From Pseudonocardiaceae bacterium (GTDB taxonomy: Bacteria; Actinomycetota; Actinomycetes; Mycobacteriales; Pseudonocardiaceae), in the NCBI GenBank assembly GCA_009379815.1, contig WHSY01000007.1, forward strand, positions 1-64,000: a stretch of DNA of 64,000 bases, given 5' to 3'. Shown one piece after another: positions 8,366 to 16,591 of this stretch (the first letter of the stretch is position 1; the number at the start of each line of letters is the position of its first letter). A program made the translations under genes and the position numbers. Under the pieces are notes generated by a model that saw nothing but the letters and a program-made list of their open reading frames with translations, did not search any database and was not told where the DNA came from.

Positions 8366-9520
8366 GTGGACTTCCGGGAGACCACCGAGCACCGCGCGCT
8401 GCGCGAGACCGTGGCGGCGATCGCCGGCCGCTTCGGCGGTGGCTACTACGCCGAGCGGGCGCAGGCCCGGCAGCCCTGCACGGAGCTGTGGCAGGCCCTG
8501 GGGCAGGGTGGCTACATCGGGATCAACATCCCGGAGGAGTACGGCGGCGGCGGTGCCGGGTTGCTCGAGCTCACCATGGTCTGCGAGGAGGTCAGCACGC
8601 AGGGTTGCCCGCTGCTGCTGCTCCTGGTCTCCAGCGCGATCTCAGGGGAGCTCTTGGCTCGGTACGGCACCGACGAGCAGCGCAAGGAGTGGCTGCCGCG
8701 GCTGGCCACCGGGCAGAGCAAGGTCGTCTTCGCCATCACCGAGCCCGACGCCGGCTCGAACACCCACCGGCTGTCGACGACGGCGACCCGAGACGGTGCC
8801 GATTACCTGCTGCGGGGCAGCAAGCACTACATCTCCGGGGTCGACGAGGCGGAGGCGATCCTCGTGGTCACCCGTACCGGCACCGACGAGACCACCGGCG
8901 CGGCCCGGCTGTCGCTGTTCGTCGTCCCGACCGACGCGCCCGGGCTGGTGCGCACCCCGCTGCCGGTCGACGTGATGCTGCCCGAGCGCCAGTTCGTGCT
9001 GCATTTCGACGACGTGCGGGTCGGGCCCGGCGCGCTGGTCGGCATCGAGGGTGAGGGGTTCGCACAGGTCTTCCACGGCCTCAACCCGGAGCGGATCACC
9101 GGCGCCGCGCTCTGCGTCGGCGTCGCCCGCTATGCCCTGGCCAGGGCGGCGGAGTACGCCACGACCCGTGAGGTGTGGGGTGTCCCGGTCGGCAGCCACC
9201 AGGGCGTGTCCCACCCGCTGGCGCAAGCCAAGATCGAGACGGAGCTCGCCGCGCTGATGACCACCAGGGCGGCCTGGTCGCACGACGCCGGGCTGCCCGC
9301 CGGTGAGGCGTCGAACATGGCGAAGTACGCCGCCGCCGAAGCGGCGTTGGCCGCCGTGGACGCCGCGATCCAGACCCACGGTGGTAACGGCCTGGCCACC
9401 GAGTACGGGCTCGTCCCGCTGTGGGGGCTGGCCCGGCTGTTGCGCATCGCCCCGGTGAACCGGGAGATGATCCTCAACTATGTCGCCCAGCACAGCCTGG
9501 GCCTGCCCCGGTCCTACTAG
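8366..9520 (+). CDS. acyl-CoA dehydrogenase (branched-chain / AtuD-like candidate)
   Basis: 384-aa ACAD, first gene of the long run with a CoA carboxylase. GTG at 8366 is set by GGGGAGG 5 nt upstream. FAD motif FAITEPDAGSNTHRL is near residue 125; the C-terminal domain has THGGNGLATEYGLVPLW. As in the ACAD at 707, the MCAD-type Glu is absent (IAPVNREM) and a Glu sits in GLNPERI (residue 242), the isovaleryl-CoA dehydrogenase position. Preceding an MCC/GCC-type carboxylase, a role in desaturating a beta-methyl-branched acyl-CoA such as citronellyl- or isovaleryl-CoA is plausible but unproven. Confidence 0.93.
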   Translation: MDFRETTEHRALRETVAAIAGRFGGGYYAERAQARQPCTELWQALGQGGYIGINIPEEYGGGGAGLLELTMVCEEVSTQGCPLLLLLVSSAISGELLARYGTDEQRKEWLPRLATGQSKVVFAITEPDAGSNTHRLSTTATRDGADYLLRGSKHYISGVDEAEAILVVTRTGTDETTGAARLSLFVVPTDAPGLVRTPLPVDVMLPERQFVLHFDDVRVGPGALVGIEGEGFAQVFHGLNPERITGAALCVGVARYALARAAEYATTREVWGVPVGSHQGVSHPLAQAKIETELAALMTTRAAWSHDAGLPAGEASNMAKYAAAEAALAAVDAAIQTHGGNGLATEYGLVPLWGLARLLRIAPVNREMILNYVAQHSLGLPRSY

Positions 9521-9533
9521 CCCAGCCCTATCA

Positions 9534-9625
9534 GCCGTGAAGGGCACCTTCACTGCCTCCGACGCACTGAAGGTGCCCTTCACGGCAACTGAACCGACGC
9601 GAACTGCAGTGAAGGTGCCCTTCAC
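9534..9625. repeat. GTGAAGGGCACCTTCAC hairpin cluster
   Basis: GTGAAGGGCACCTTCAC at 9537-9553 is followed by two reverse-complement copies, at 9567-9583 (first base differs) and 9609-9625. The first two form a perfect 19-bp stem: GCCGTGAAGGGCACCTTCA (9534-9552) with its complement at 9568-9586, 15-nt loop. It sits between the ACAD and ligase genes. Related sequence recurs at 24781-24975 and, more decayed, near 21464 and 35271. It may attenuate or end transcription; no U-tract is present. Confidence 0.75.
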
Positions 9626-9651
9626 GGCAACCGAACGGAAGGGAGCCGGCG

Positions 9652-11238
9652 ATGACGTCCTCGGAGCTGGCCGACAACCTCATCCACCGGGTCAACGTGG
9701 GTGACTCGCTGACCCGCACGGCCGCGCGCCACCCGGATCGCATCGCGGTGGTCGACGACGGCCGCCGGTTGCGCTACCGGGAGCTCAACGGCTGGGTCAA
9801 CCGGGTGGCACACGGTCTGGCACAGCGCGGCTACGGCCGCGCGGACGCGCTTGCGCTCGCCTCGGGAAACAGCGTCGAGTTCCTGGTCGTCTACTACGCC
9901 TGCGCCAAGCTCGGCGTGGTGTGCGTCCCGATCAACCTCGGCTGGCGGCCCGACGAGGTCCGCTACGTTCTCGAGCACTCCGGGGCGCGCGGCATCGTCA
10001 TCGAGACCCAGCTGCTCGACACCTTCGGTGACGCGGTGGCGGCCGTGCCCGGGGTGCGCGAGGTTATCGTCGCGCCCGGCACCGGTGGCGACCCCGGCGG
10101 CCACACCACTCTCGACGAGATCCCCACCGGCGACCCGGACGGCGAGCCCGAGTACCTCGTGCAGGACCGCGACCCGATCAGCTACCTCTACACCAGCGGC
10201 ACCACCTCGGCCCCCAAGGCAGTGGTCGGCAACCACACCGCGATCTACCTCGAGTCGATGACGATGGCGCTCGAGGCCAAGTTCGACTCCGACGACCGGT
10301 TCGTCGCGATGCTGCCGATGTTCCACACCGCGCAGCTCAACTGCCACTGCACACCGGCGATCATGGTCGGGGCCACGATCCACGTGGTGCGCGCCTTCGA
10401 TCCCGGGCAGCTGCTCGAGCTGATCGAAACGGAGTCCATCACCCAGATCTTCGGGCTGCCGATGATGTACCGGGCGATGCTCGACCACCCCGACCTGGCC
10501 CGCTGCGACGTCTCCTCGCTGCGCCGCGCCTGCTATGCGATGGCTCCGATGCCCGACAAGCAGCTCCGCGAGGCGATCGAGCGCTTCGACTGTGACTTCT
10601 ACCTGCTGTTCGGCCAGACCGAGATGAGCCCGACCACGACGATGTTCCGTCCCGAGCACCAACTGTCGCACTCCGGGGCGGTGGGCACCCCGGTGGTCAA
10701 CATCGCGCTCGGGATCATGAGTCAGGACGGGACGCTGCTGGGCCAGGGCGAGCAGGGCGAGATCGTCTACCGCGGCCCGCACACGATGACCGAGTACCTG
10801 CGCGATCCCGAGGCCACCGAGACCGTCTTCGCCCACGGCTGGTTCCACTCCGGCGATGCCGGCTACGTCGATGCCGACGGCGTGCTGTGGTTCACCGACC
10901 GGTTCAAGGACGTGATCAAGACCGGCGGCGAGAACGTCGCCTCGATCGAGGTCGAGAAGGCGGTCTACGCCGCGGACTCCCGGGTCGCCGAGGCCGTCGT
11001 CATCGGCTTGCGACACGAGCGGTGGAGCGAGGCGATCACCGCGGTCGTCGTGCCGCAGCCCGGCGAGACGATCGACGAGGCCGGATTGCTGGCCGCCGTC
11101 AAGCGCCACCTCGATCCCTACAAGGTGCCCAAGGCCGTCATCGTCGCCGACGAGCTGCCCAAGACGTCCACCGGGAAGATCCAGAAGAACAAGCTGCGCA
11201 GCCGATTCGAGCACCATTACGCACCGGAGGCCCGGTGA
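9652..11238 (+). CDS. acyl-CoA ligase (AMP-forming), AtuH-like candidate
   Basis: 528-aa ligase. Motifs: YTSGTTSAPKAVVGNH (near residue 180), LFGQTEMSPTT, HSGDAGYVDADG, TDRFKDVIKTGGENVAS and STGKIQKNK at the C-terminus. ATG at 9652 follows GAAGGGAG. The stop overlaps the GTG of the carboxyltransferase gene (GTGA), so the ligase and the carboxylase beta subunit are translationally coupled. By context it should activate the acid whose CoA ester is dehydrogenated by the ACAD at 8366 and then carboxylated. Confidence 0.95.
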   Translation: MTSSELADNLIHRVNVGDSLTRTAARHPDRIAVVDDGRRLRYRELNGWVNRVAHGLAQRGYGRADALALASGNSVEFLVVYYACAKLGVVCVPINLGWRPDEVRYVLEHSGARGIVIETQLLDTFGDAVAAVPGVREVIVAPGTGGDPGGHTTLDEIPTGDPDGEPEYLVQDRDPISYLYTSGTTSAPKAVVGNHTAIYLESMTMALEAKFDSDDRFVAMLPMFHTAQLNCHCTPAIMVGATIHVVRAFDPGQLLELIETESITQIFGLPMMYRAMLDHPDLARCDVSSLRRACYAMAPMPDKQLREAIERFDCDFYLLFGQTEMSPTTTMFRPEHQLSHSGAVGTPVVNIALGIMSQDGTLLGQGEQGEIVYRGPHTMTEYLRDPEATETVFAHGWFHSGDAGYVDADGVLWFTDRFKDVIKTGGENVASIEVEKAVYAADSRVAEAVVIGLRHERWSEAITAVVVPQPGETIDEAGLLAAVKRHLDPYKVPKAVIVADELPKTSTGKIQKNKLRSRFEHHYAPEAR

Positions 11239-12833
11239 GCACGATCAAGTCCACACTGGACACCACCGGCGAGATCTACCAAACCAATCGCGCGGCGTCG
11301 CTGGCCGTGCTCGACGACCTCGCCGAGCAGCTCGCGGCCGCCCGCGCCGGCGGCGGGCAGCGTTACGTCGACCGGCACCGGCAGCGCGGCCGGCTGCCGG
11401 TCCGCGAGCGCATCGAGCTGCTGCTCGACCGCGACGCCCCGTTCCTCGAGCTGTCCACATTGGCGGCATGGGGCAGCGAGTTCACCGTGGGCGCGAGCCT
11501 GGTCACGGGCATCGGCGTGGTGTCCGGTGTGGAGTGCGTGCTCATCGCCCACGACCCCACGGTCCGCGGCGGTGCGATGAACCCGTACTCGCTACGCAAG
11601 ACGCTGCGGGCTCTGGAGATCGCCCGCACCAACCGGCTCCCGGTGATCAACCTGGTGGAGTCCGGCGGCGCGGACCTGCCCACGCAGTCCGAGCTGTTCG
11701 TGCACGCCGGCAAGATCTTCCACGACCTCACCGAGCTGTCCGCGATGGGCATCCCGACCGTCGCGCTGGTGTTCGGAAACTCCACCGCGGGCGGGGCCTA
11801 CGTGCCCGGGATGTGCGACTACTCGGTGCTCGTCGACCAGCAGGCCAAGGTCTTCCTGGGGGGACCGCCGCTGGTGAAGATGGCCACCGGGGAGGACGCC
11901 GACGACGAGGCGCTCGGCGGCGCCGACATGCATTCGCGCGTGTCGGGCCTGTCGGACCACTTCGCCGTCGACGAGCGCGACTGCATCCGGATCGGGCGGC
12001 GGATCGTCGCCGAGACGCACTGGCGCAAGCTCGGGCCCGGCCCGACCCTGCCGGCCGACGAGCCGCGCTACGACCCCGACGAGCTGCTCGGCATCGCCCC
12101 TGCCGACATCCGGGTGCCCTTCGACCCCCGCGACGTGCTGGCCCGGGTGGTGGACGGGTCGCGGTTCGGGGAGTACAAGCCGGGCTACGGCACGAGCCTG
12201 GTCACCGGCTGGGCCTCGGTGCACGGCTTCCCGGTCGGAGTGCTGGCCAACGCACGCGGGGTGCTGTTCTCGGAGGAGTCGCGCAAGGCCAGCGAGTTCA
12301 TCCTGCTGGCCAACCAGACCGACACACCACTGGTGTTCCTGCAGAACACCACCGGCTACATGGTCGGCGCGGCCTACGAGCAGGGCGGGATCATCAAGGA
12401 CGGTGCCAAGATGATCAACGCGGTCACCAACAGCACCGTGCCACATATCACGATCAACACCGCGGCCTCGTTCGGAGCGGGGAACTACGGCATGTCCGGG
12501 CGGGCCTACGAGCCGCGGCTGATGTTCGCCTGGCCGGGTGCCAAGCTCGCGGTGATGGGCGCGCAGCAGCTCGCCGGGGTGATGTCCATCGTGGGCAAGG
12601 CGGCAGCGGAGTCGGCCGGGCGGGAGTTCGACCAGGCGGCCGACGACGAACGGCGCCGGGGGATCGAGGAGCAGATCGAGCGGGAGTCACACTCGTTCTT
12701 CGTCACCGCCCGGCTCTACGACGACGGGATCATCGATCCGCGCGATACCCGGACGGTGCTCGGCATGGCGCTGTCCGCCGCGCACTCGGGCCGGGTCGAG
12801 GGGCGCCGCGGCTTCGGCGTCTTCCGGATGTGA
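11235..12833 (+). CDS. acyl-CoA carboxylase, carboxyltransferase (beta) subunit, MCC/GCC type
   Basis: 532 aa. Transfers CO2 from carboxybiotin to an enoyl-CoA. Motifs place it in the methylcrotonyl-/geranyl-CoA carboxylase branch, not the propionyl/acetyl branch: NSTAGGAYVPGM, FLGGPPLVKMATGE, LGGADMHSRVSGLSDH and SFGAGNYGMSGRAYEPR match MCC-type beta subunits, whereas PCC-type subunits read ITGPDVVKSVT in the equivalent place. GTG at 11235 overlaps the ligase stop. The biotin carboxylase follows after 49 bp. MCC versus GCC cannot be decided by eye; a Phe/Gly difference at the acyl pocket (PaMCC-beta Phe191) would tell. Confidence 0.93.
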   Translation: MSTIKSTLDTTGEIYQTNRAASLAVLDDLAEQLAAARAGGGQRYVDRHRQRGRLPVRERIELLLDRDAPFLELSTLAAWGSEFTVGASLVTGIGVVSGVECVLIAHDPTVRGGAMNPYSLRKTLRALEIARTNRLPVINLVESGGADLPTQSELFVHAGKIFHDLTELSAMGIPTVALVFGNSTAGGAYVPGMCDYSVLVDQQAKVFLGGPPLVKMATGEDADDEALGGADMHSRVSGLSDHFAVDERDCIRIGRRIVAETHWRKLGPGPTLPADEPRYDPDELLGIAPADIRVPFDPRDVLARVVDGSRFGEYKPGYGTSLVTGWASVHGFPVGVLANARGVLFSEESRKASEFILLANQTDTPLVFLQNTTGYMVGAAYEQGGIIKDGAKMINAVTNSTVPHITINTAASFGAGNYGMSGRAYEPRLMFAWPGAKLAVMGAQQLAGVMSIVGKAAAESAGREFDQAADDERRRGIEEQIERESHSFFVTARLYDDGIIDPRDTRTVLGMALSAAHSGRVEGRRGFGVFRM

Positions 12834-12882
12834 ACTCACGGGGGCTTCGCCCCCGTGTACCCCCGAACTGCGAGGGACACAG

Positions 12883-14895
12883 GTGATCAGAAAGCTGCTC
12901 GTTGCGAATCGTGGCGAGATCGCGTCGCGGGTCATCCGCACCGCCCGGGAGTGTGACATCGCCACCGTCGCGATGTTCTCCGATCCGGACGCCGACGCCC
13001 CGTTCGTGACCGAGGCCGACGAGGCGGTCGCACTGCCCGGCGCCGGCCCGGCCGACACCTACCTGCGCGCCGACCTGCTCGTCGCGGCCGCGCTGGCCAC
13101 CGGCGCCGACGCGGTACACCCTGGTTACGGGTTCCTCGCCGAGAACGCCGGCTTCGCCCGCGCCTGCGCCGAGGCGGGGCTGGTGTTCGTCGGGCCACCG
13201 GCAGCGGCGATCGAGTCGATGGGCTCGAAGATCACCGCCAAGGAGCTGATGTCGCGCGCCGGGGTGCCGGTGCTGCCCGGGGTCACCGTCGAGCCGTCCG
13301 ACGACCTGGCCGCCGCGGCCGCGTCGGTGGGCTTCCCGTTGCTGGTCAAGGCCTCTTTCGGCGGCGGCGGGCGCGGGATGCGGATCGTGCGGGCACCTGA
13401 CGAGCTGGCCGAGGCGGTGGCTGCTGCCCGGCGCGAGGCGGCGTCGGCGTTCGGTGACGGCACCGTCTTCCTGGAGCGCTACCTCACCGACCCGCGGCAC
13501 GTCGAGGTGCAGATCTTCGGTGACACCCACGGCACCGTGGTGCACCTGCACGAGCGGGAGTGCTCCATCCAGCGGCGGTACCAGAAGATCATCGAAGAGG
13601 CGCCGTCTCCTGCGGTCGACGGGTCACTGCGGGCCGAACTGGGCGCCGCGGCGGTCGCCGCAGGCAAGGCCATCGGCTACGTCGGCGCCGGCACCGTGGA
13701 GTTCGTGCTCGACGAGGCGTCCGGGTCCTTCTTCTTCCTCGAGGTCAACACCCGGCTGCAGGTCGAACACCCCGTCACCGAGCTCGTCACCGGGCTGGAC
13801 CTGGTGGCACTGCAGCTGCGCCTCGCCGACGGACAGCCGCTGCCGGAGCAGGCGACCACCGCAACGATCAATGGCCATGCCGTCGAGGCCCGGCTCTACG
13901 CCGAGGACGTGGCCGCCGGGTTCCTGCCGGCCAGCGGCACCCTCGCGCGGTTCTCGATCCCCGGGATTCCCGGTGTCCGGGTCGATGCGGGCGTCATGGA
14001 CGGCTCGGTGGTCAGCCCGCACTACGACCCGATGCTCGCCAAGGTCATCGCGCACGGCGCCACCCGCGACGAGGCCTGCCGCCGGCTGGCCCGTGCACTG
14101 GCCGAGGCGCAGCTGCACGGCGTGACCACCAACCGCGACCTGCTCGTCGGGGTGCTGCGCGAGCCCGGGTTCCGGGCCGGCCACACCGACACCGGCTACC
14201 TGACCCGCCACGACCCGGTGGCGCTCGGTGCGCCGCCTGCCGGCTCCGCGGTGGTCGGGCTGCACGCCGTCGCGGCCGCGTTGGCCGACCAGGCGGCCCG
14301 CCGCGCGCACGCCCCGGTGCTGGCGACGCTGCCCTCGGGCTGGCGCAACGTGCCCAGCGAGCACCAGCACGCCGTCTTCGCCCACGGTGACGAGCACATC
14401 GAGGTCCGCTACGCGCTCGTGAGTGGCGATGCGAGCCATGGCTCGCATCGCCACTCACGAGCTGTCCGGGCCGAGATCGACGGTGTCGCCCTGGACGGTG
14501 TGGCGGCGCGGCAACTGACCCCGGAGCGGGTGGACCTCGATGTGGCCGGGGTGCGGCGATCGATCCGGGTGCACCGTGTCGACGAGGTGGCCTATGTGGA
14601 CAGCGCGCTCGGCGCGACGACGCTGGTCGAGCTGCCCCGGTTCCCCGAACCCGGGACGTCGACACCGCCGGGGTCGCTGCTGGCCCCGATGCCCGGGACG
14701 GTGGTACGGGTCGCGGTCAGCGCGGGCGAGCACGTCGCCGCCGGTGCGGCGGTGGTCGTGCTCGAGGCGATGAAGATGGAGCACACCGTGTCTGCCCCGC
14801 ACGACGGGGTCGTCAGCGAGGTCAACACCGAGGTGGGCCGCACGGTCGACACCGGCACCGTGCTGGCCGTCGTCGATGAAGAGGAGGGGGAGTGA
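12883..14895 (+). CDS. acyl-CoA carboxylase, biotin carboxylase + BCCP (alpha) subunit
   Basis: 670-aa alpha subunit. The biotin carboxylase part covers about residues 1-450 (start LLVANRGEIASRVIRTA, ATP-grasp loop GGGGRGM near 160, EVNTRLQVEHPVTE at 287). A linking BT-type region follows, then a C-terminal biotinyl domain with EAMKMEHT, biotinylated Lys631. GTG at 12883 begins MIRKLLVANRGE. Residues 511-527 are encoded by a perfect 48-bp palindrome (14415-14462) that looks like an inserted repeat, read in frame. Partner of the beta subunit at 11235; together they carboxylate an enoyl-CoA such as methylcrotonyl- or geranyl-CoA. Confidence 0.95.
   Translation: MIRKLLVANRGEIASRVIRTARECDIATVAMFSDPDADAPFVTEADEAVALPGAGPADTYLRADLLVAAALATGADAVHPGYGFLAENAGFARACAEAGLVFVGPPAAAIESMGSKITAKELMSRAGVPVLPGVTVEPSDDLAAAAASVGFPLLVKASFGGGGRGMRIVRAPDELAEAVAAARREAASAFGDGTVFLERYLTDPRHVEVQIFGDTHGTVVHLHERECSIQRRYQKIIEEAPSPAVDGSLRAELGAAAVAAGKAIGYVGAGTVEFVLDEASGSFFFLEVNTRLQVEHPVTELVTGLDLVALQLRLADGQPLPEQATTATINGHAVEARLYAEDVAAGFLPASGTLARFSIPGIPGVRVDAGVMDGSVVSPHYDPMLAKVIAHGATRDEACRRLARALAEAQLHGVTTNRDLLVGVLREPGFRAGHTDTGYLTRHDPVALGAPPAGSAVVGLHAVAAALADQAARRAHAPVLATLPSGWRNVPSEHQHAVFAHGDEHIEVRYALVSGDASHGSHRHSRAVRAEIDGVALDGVAARQLTPERVDLDVAGVRRSIRVHRVDEVAYVDSALGATTLVELPRFPEPGTSTPPGSLLAPMPGTVVRVAVSAGEHVAAGAAVVVLEAMKMEHTVSAPHDGVVSEVNTEVGRTVDTGTVLAVVDEEEGE
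14415..14462. repeat. perfect 48-bp palindrome inside the biotin carboxylase gene
   Basis: Every base from 14415 pairs with its mirror up to 14462, with the centre at CCATGG (14436-14441); each arm is 24 nt and there is no spacer. Outer arm begins GCTCGTGAGTGGCGATGCGA. Its length is 16 codons, so it does not break the frame and adds a Ser/His/Gly-rich segment. A degenerate copy lies between genes at 54394-54446, so this is a dispersed repeat that entered, or was born in, a coding region. Confidence 0.9.
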
Positions 14896-14908
14896 CCGAG
14901 TCGGTCGT

Positions 14909-14925
14909 GACCCCGTTTCGGAACC
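14909..14925. repeat. dispersed repeat, reverse complement of 526-542
   Basis: GACCCCGTTTCGGAACC is the exact reverse complement of 526-542, and weaker similarity (GGGGTTC-rich) extends about 20 bp further. It lies in the 94-bp gap after the biotin carboxylase gene. Both places follow gene ends. Confidence 0.5.
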
Positions 14926-14989
14926 AGATGGGGGTTCAGGGGTCGGCTGCGATGCCGTTTCGCTACGCATCTGAGAGGAGGGACGCGCC

Positions 14990-15751
14990 GTGACCGCGGT
15001 GCGCTACGAGATCGACAACGGGGTGGCCTGGCTGACCATCGACCGGCCGGAGGCGCGCAACGCCCTCAACCAGGCGGTCCGCGACGGGCTGCACGACGGC
15101 GTGGCGCGGTTCAACGGCGACGACGAGGCGAAGGTCCTGGTGCTCACCGGCGCGGGGGACAGGGCCTTCTGCGCCGGCGGTGACCTCAAGGAGATGGCCG
15201 ACACCACATTGCGGGTGCCGCCGCCGGACTTCGTGCCGCAGTTCGGCCGCACCGTCGAGGTCCCGAAGCCGACGATCGCGGCCGTCAACGGTGTCGCCTA
15301 CGCCGGGGGGTTCCTGCTCGCGCAGATGTGCGACCTGTGCATCGCGGCCGACACCGCGCGGTTCGCGATCACCGAGGTGAAGGTGGGGCGCGGGGCGCCC
15401 TGGGCCGCGCCGCTGCCGTGGCTGATCCCGCCCCGCATCGCCATGCAGATCCTGCTCACCGGCGACCCGATCATGGCGCACCGCGCGTACGAGGTCGGGC
15501 TGATCAACGAGGTGGTGGCGCCCGGCGAGCTGGCGGCGACGGCGCAGGCGCTGGGCGAGCGGATCGCCGCGAACGCGCCGCTGTCGGTGCGCGCGGCGAA
15601 GCGCACCGCCTACCTCGCCGCGCACCACCCGCTGTCCGATGCCTACGAGCAGGCCGAACGGATCTGGGAACCCGTCTACCTCAGCGAGGACGCCCAGGAG
15701 GGCCCTGCGGCGTTCCGGGACAAGCGCACCCCCCGATGGAAAGCACGCTAG
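14990..15751 (+). CDS. crotonase / enoyl-CoA hydratase family protein (AtuE-like candidate)
   Basis: 253 aa, GTG start behind GAGAGGAGGGA. Crotonase landmarks: LTIDRPEARNALN, GAGDRAFCAGGDLKEM, NGVAYAGGFLLAQMCDL. The first catalytic Glu position is Leu, but a Glu is kept at the second (ITEVKVGRGAPWA). Standing directly behind the MCC/GCC-type carboxylase, it is the natural candidate to hydrate the glutaconyl-CoA product, as MCC is followed by methylglutaconyl-CoA hydratase and AtuF/AtuC by AtuE. No HMG-CoA lyase homologue is seen nearby. Single-Glu crotonases can be hydratases or isomerases, so the role is inferred. Confidence 0.9.
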   Translation: MTAVRYEIDNGVAWLTIDRPEARNALNQAVRDGLHDGVARFNGDDEAKVLVLTGAGDRAFCAGGDLKEMADTTLRVPPPDFVPQFGRTVEVPKPTIAAVNGVAYAGGFLLAQMCDLCIAADTARFAITEVKVGRGAPWAAPLPWLIPPRIAMQILLTGDPIMAHRAYEVGLINEVVAPGELAATAQALGERIAANAPLSVRAAKRTAYLAAHHPLSDAYEQAERIWEPVYLSEDAQEGPAAFRDKRTPRWKAR

Positions 15752-15781
15752 CCAATGGAAGCACGCTGGAAGGGCCGTGAG

Positions 15782-16591
15782 ATGGCGCCGACGATGTCCG
15801 AGCTGCTGACCGACCTGGTCGACGAGACACTGGTGGTCGACGAGATGCTCACCCCACTCGACGACGCTGCCTGGGAGCGGCCGACCCCTGCCGAGGGGTG
15901 GCGGATCCGTGACCAGGTCAGCCACCTGGCCTACTTCGACGAGACCGCGGCGCTGTCCGCGACCGACCCCGACCGGTTCCGGGCGGGGGCCGAGGCGCTG
16001 GCCGGCCGGGGCGACCGGTTCACCGACGAGATCGCCGACGAGTACCGCGCGCTGCCCCCGGCGCAGCTGCGGGAGTGGTTCCGCACCGCGCGGCGTTCGT
16101 TGGTCGAGACCTTCGCCGCCGTGGACCCCGCTACGCGGCTGCCGTGGTACGGGCCGCCGATGAGCGCGGCGTCGTCGATCACGGCGCGGTTGATGGAGAC
16201 CTGGGCGCACGGCCAGGACATCGCCGACGCGCTCGGCGTCGAGCGCGAGCCGACGGCCCGGCTGCGCCACGTCGCCCACATCGGGGTCCGGACCTTCTCG
16301 TTCGCCTTCGGGTTGCACGGCCGACCGGTGCCGGAGACACCGGTGCGGGTGGAGCTGTCCGCGCCCGACGGTACGACCTGGACCTGGGGATCCGAGGACG
16401 ACACGGCCACCGCCGACACCGTCCGTGGCCCGGCGCTCGACTTCTGCCTCGTGGTGACCCAGCGCCGCCACCTGCTCGACACCGGGCTGCAGGTCACCGG
16501 GGACGTCGCAGCGGAGTGGATGTCGCTGGCGCAAGCCTTCGCCGGCCCACCCGGGCCGGGCCGGGCACCCAGCAGGGAGGTGACGAGATGA
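15782..16591 (+). CDS. TIGR03084-family DinB/mycothiol-type metal-binding protein
   Basis: 269 aa. The four-helix N-terminal domain has WERPTPAEGWRIRDQVSHLAYFDE and WAHGQDIADALG, with the His residues expected for divalent metal in the DinB/mycothiol maleylpyruvate isomerase superfamily. It is followed by an SCP2-like tail. ATG at 15782 is chosen because GGAAGGG stands before it; an in-frame ATG at 15755 has no ribosome-binding site. Its stop overlaps the ATG of the AtuA-like gene (ATGA). The pairing suggests a joint function; reaction unknown, thiol-dependent isomerisation or transfer possible. Confidence 0.88.
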   Translation: MAPTMSELLTDLVDETLVVDEMLTPLDDAAWERPTPAEGWRIRDQVSHLAYFDETAALSATDPDRFRAGAEALAGRGDRFTDEIADEYRALPPAQLREWFRTARRSLVETFAAVDPATRLPWYGPPMSAASSITARLMETWAHGQDIADALGVEREPTARLRHVAHIGVRTFSFAFGLHGRPVPETPVRVELSAPDGTTWTWGSEDDTATADTVRGPALDFCLVVTQRRHLLDTGLQVTGDVAAEWMSLAQAFAGPPGPGRAPSREVTR

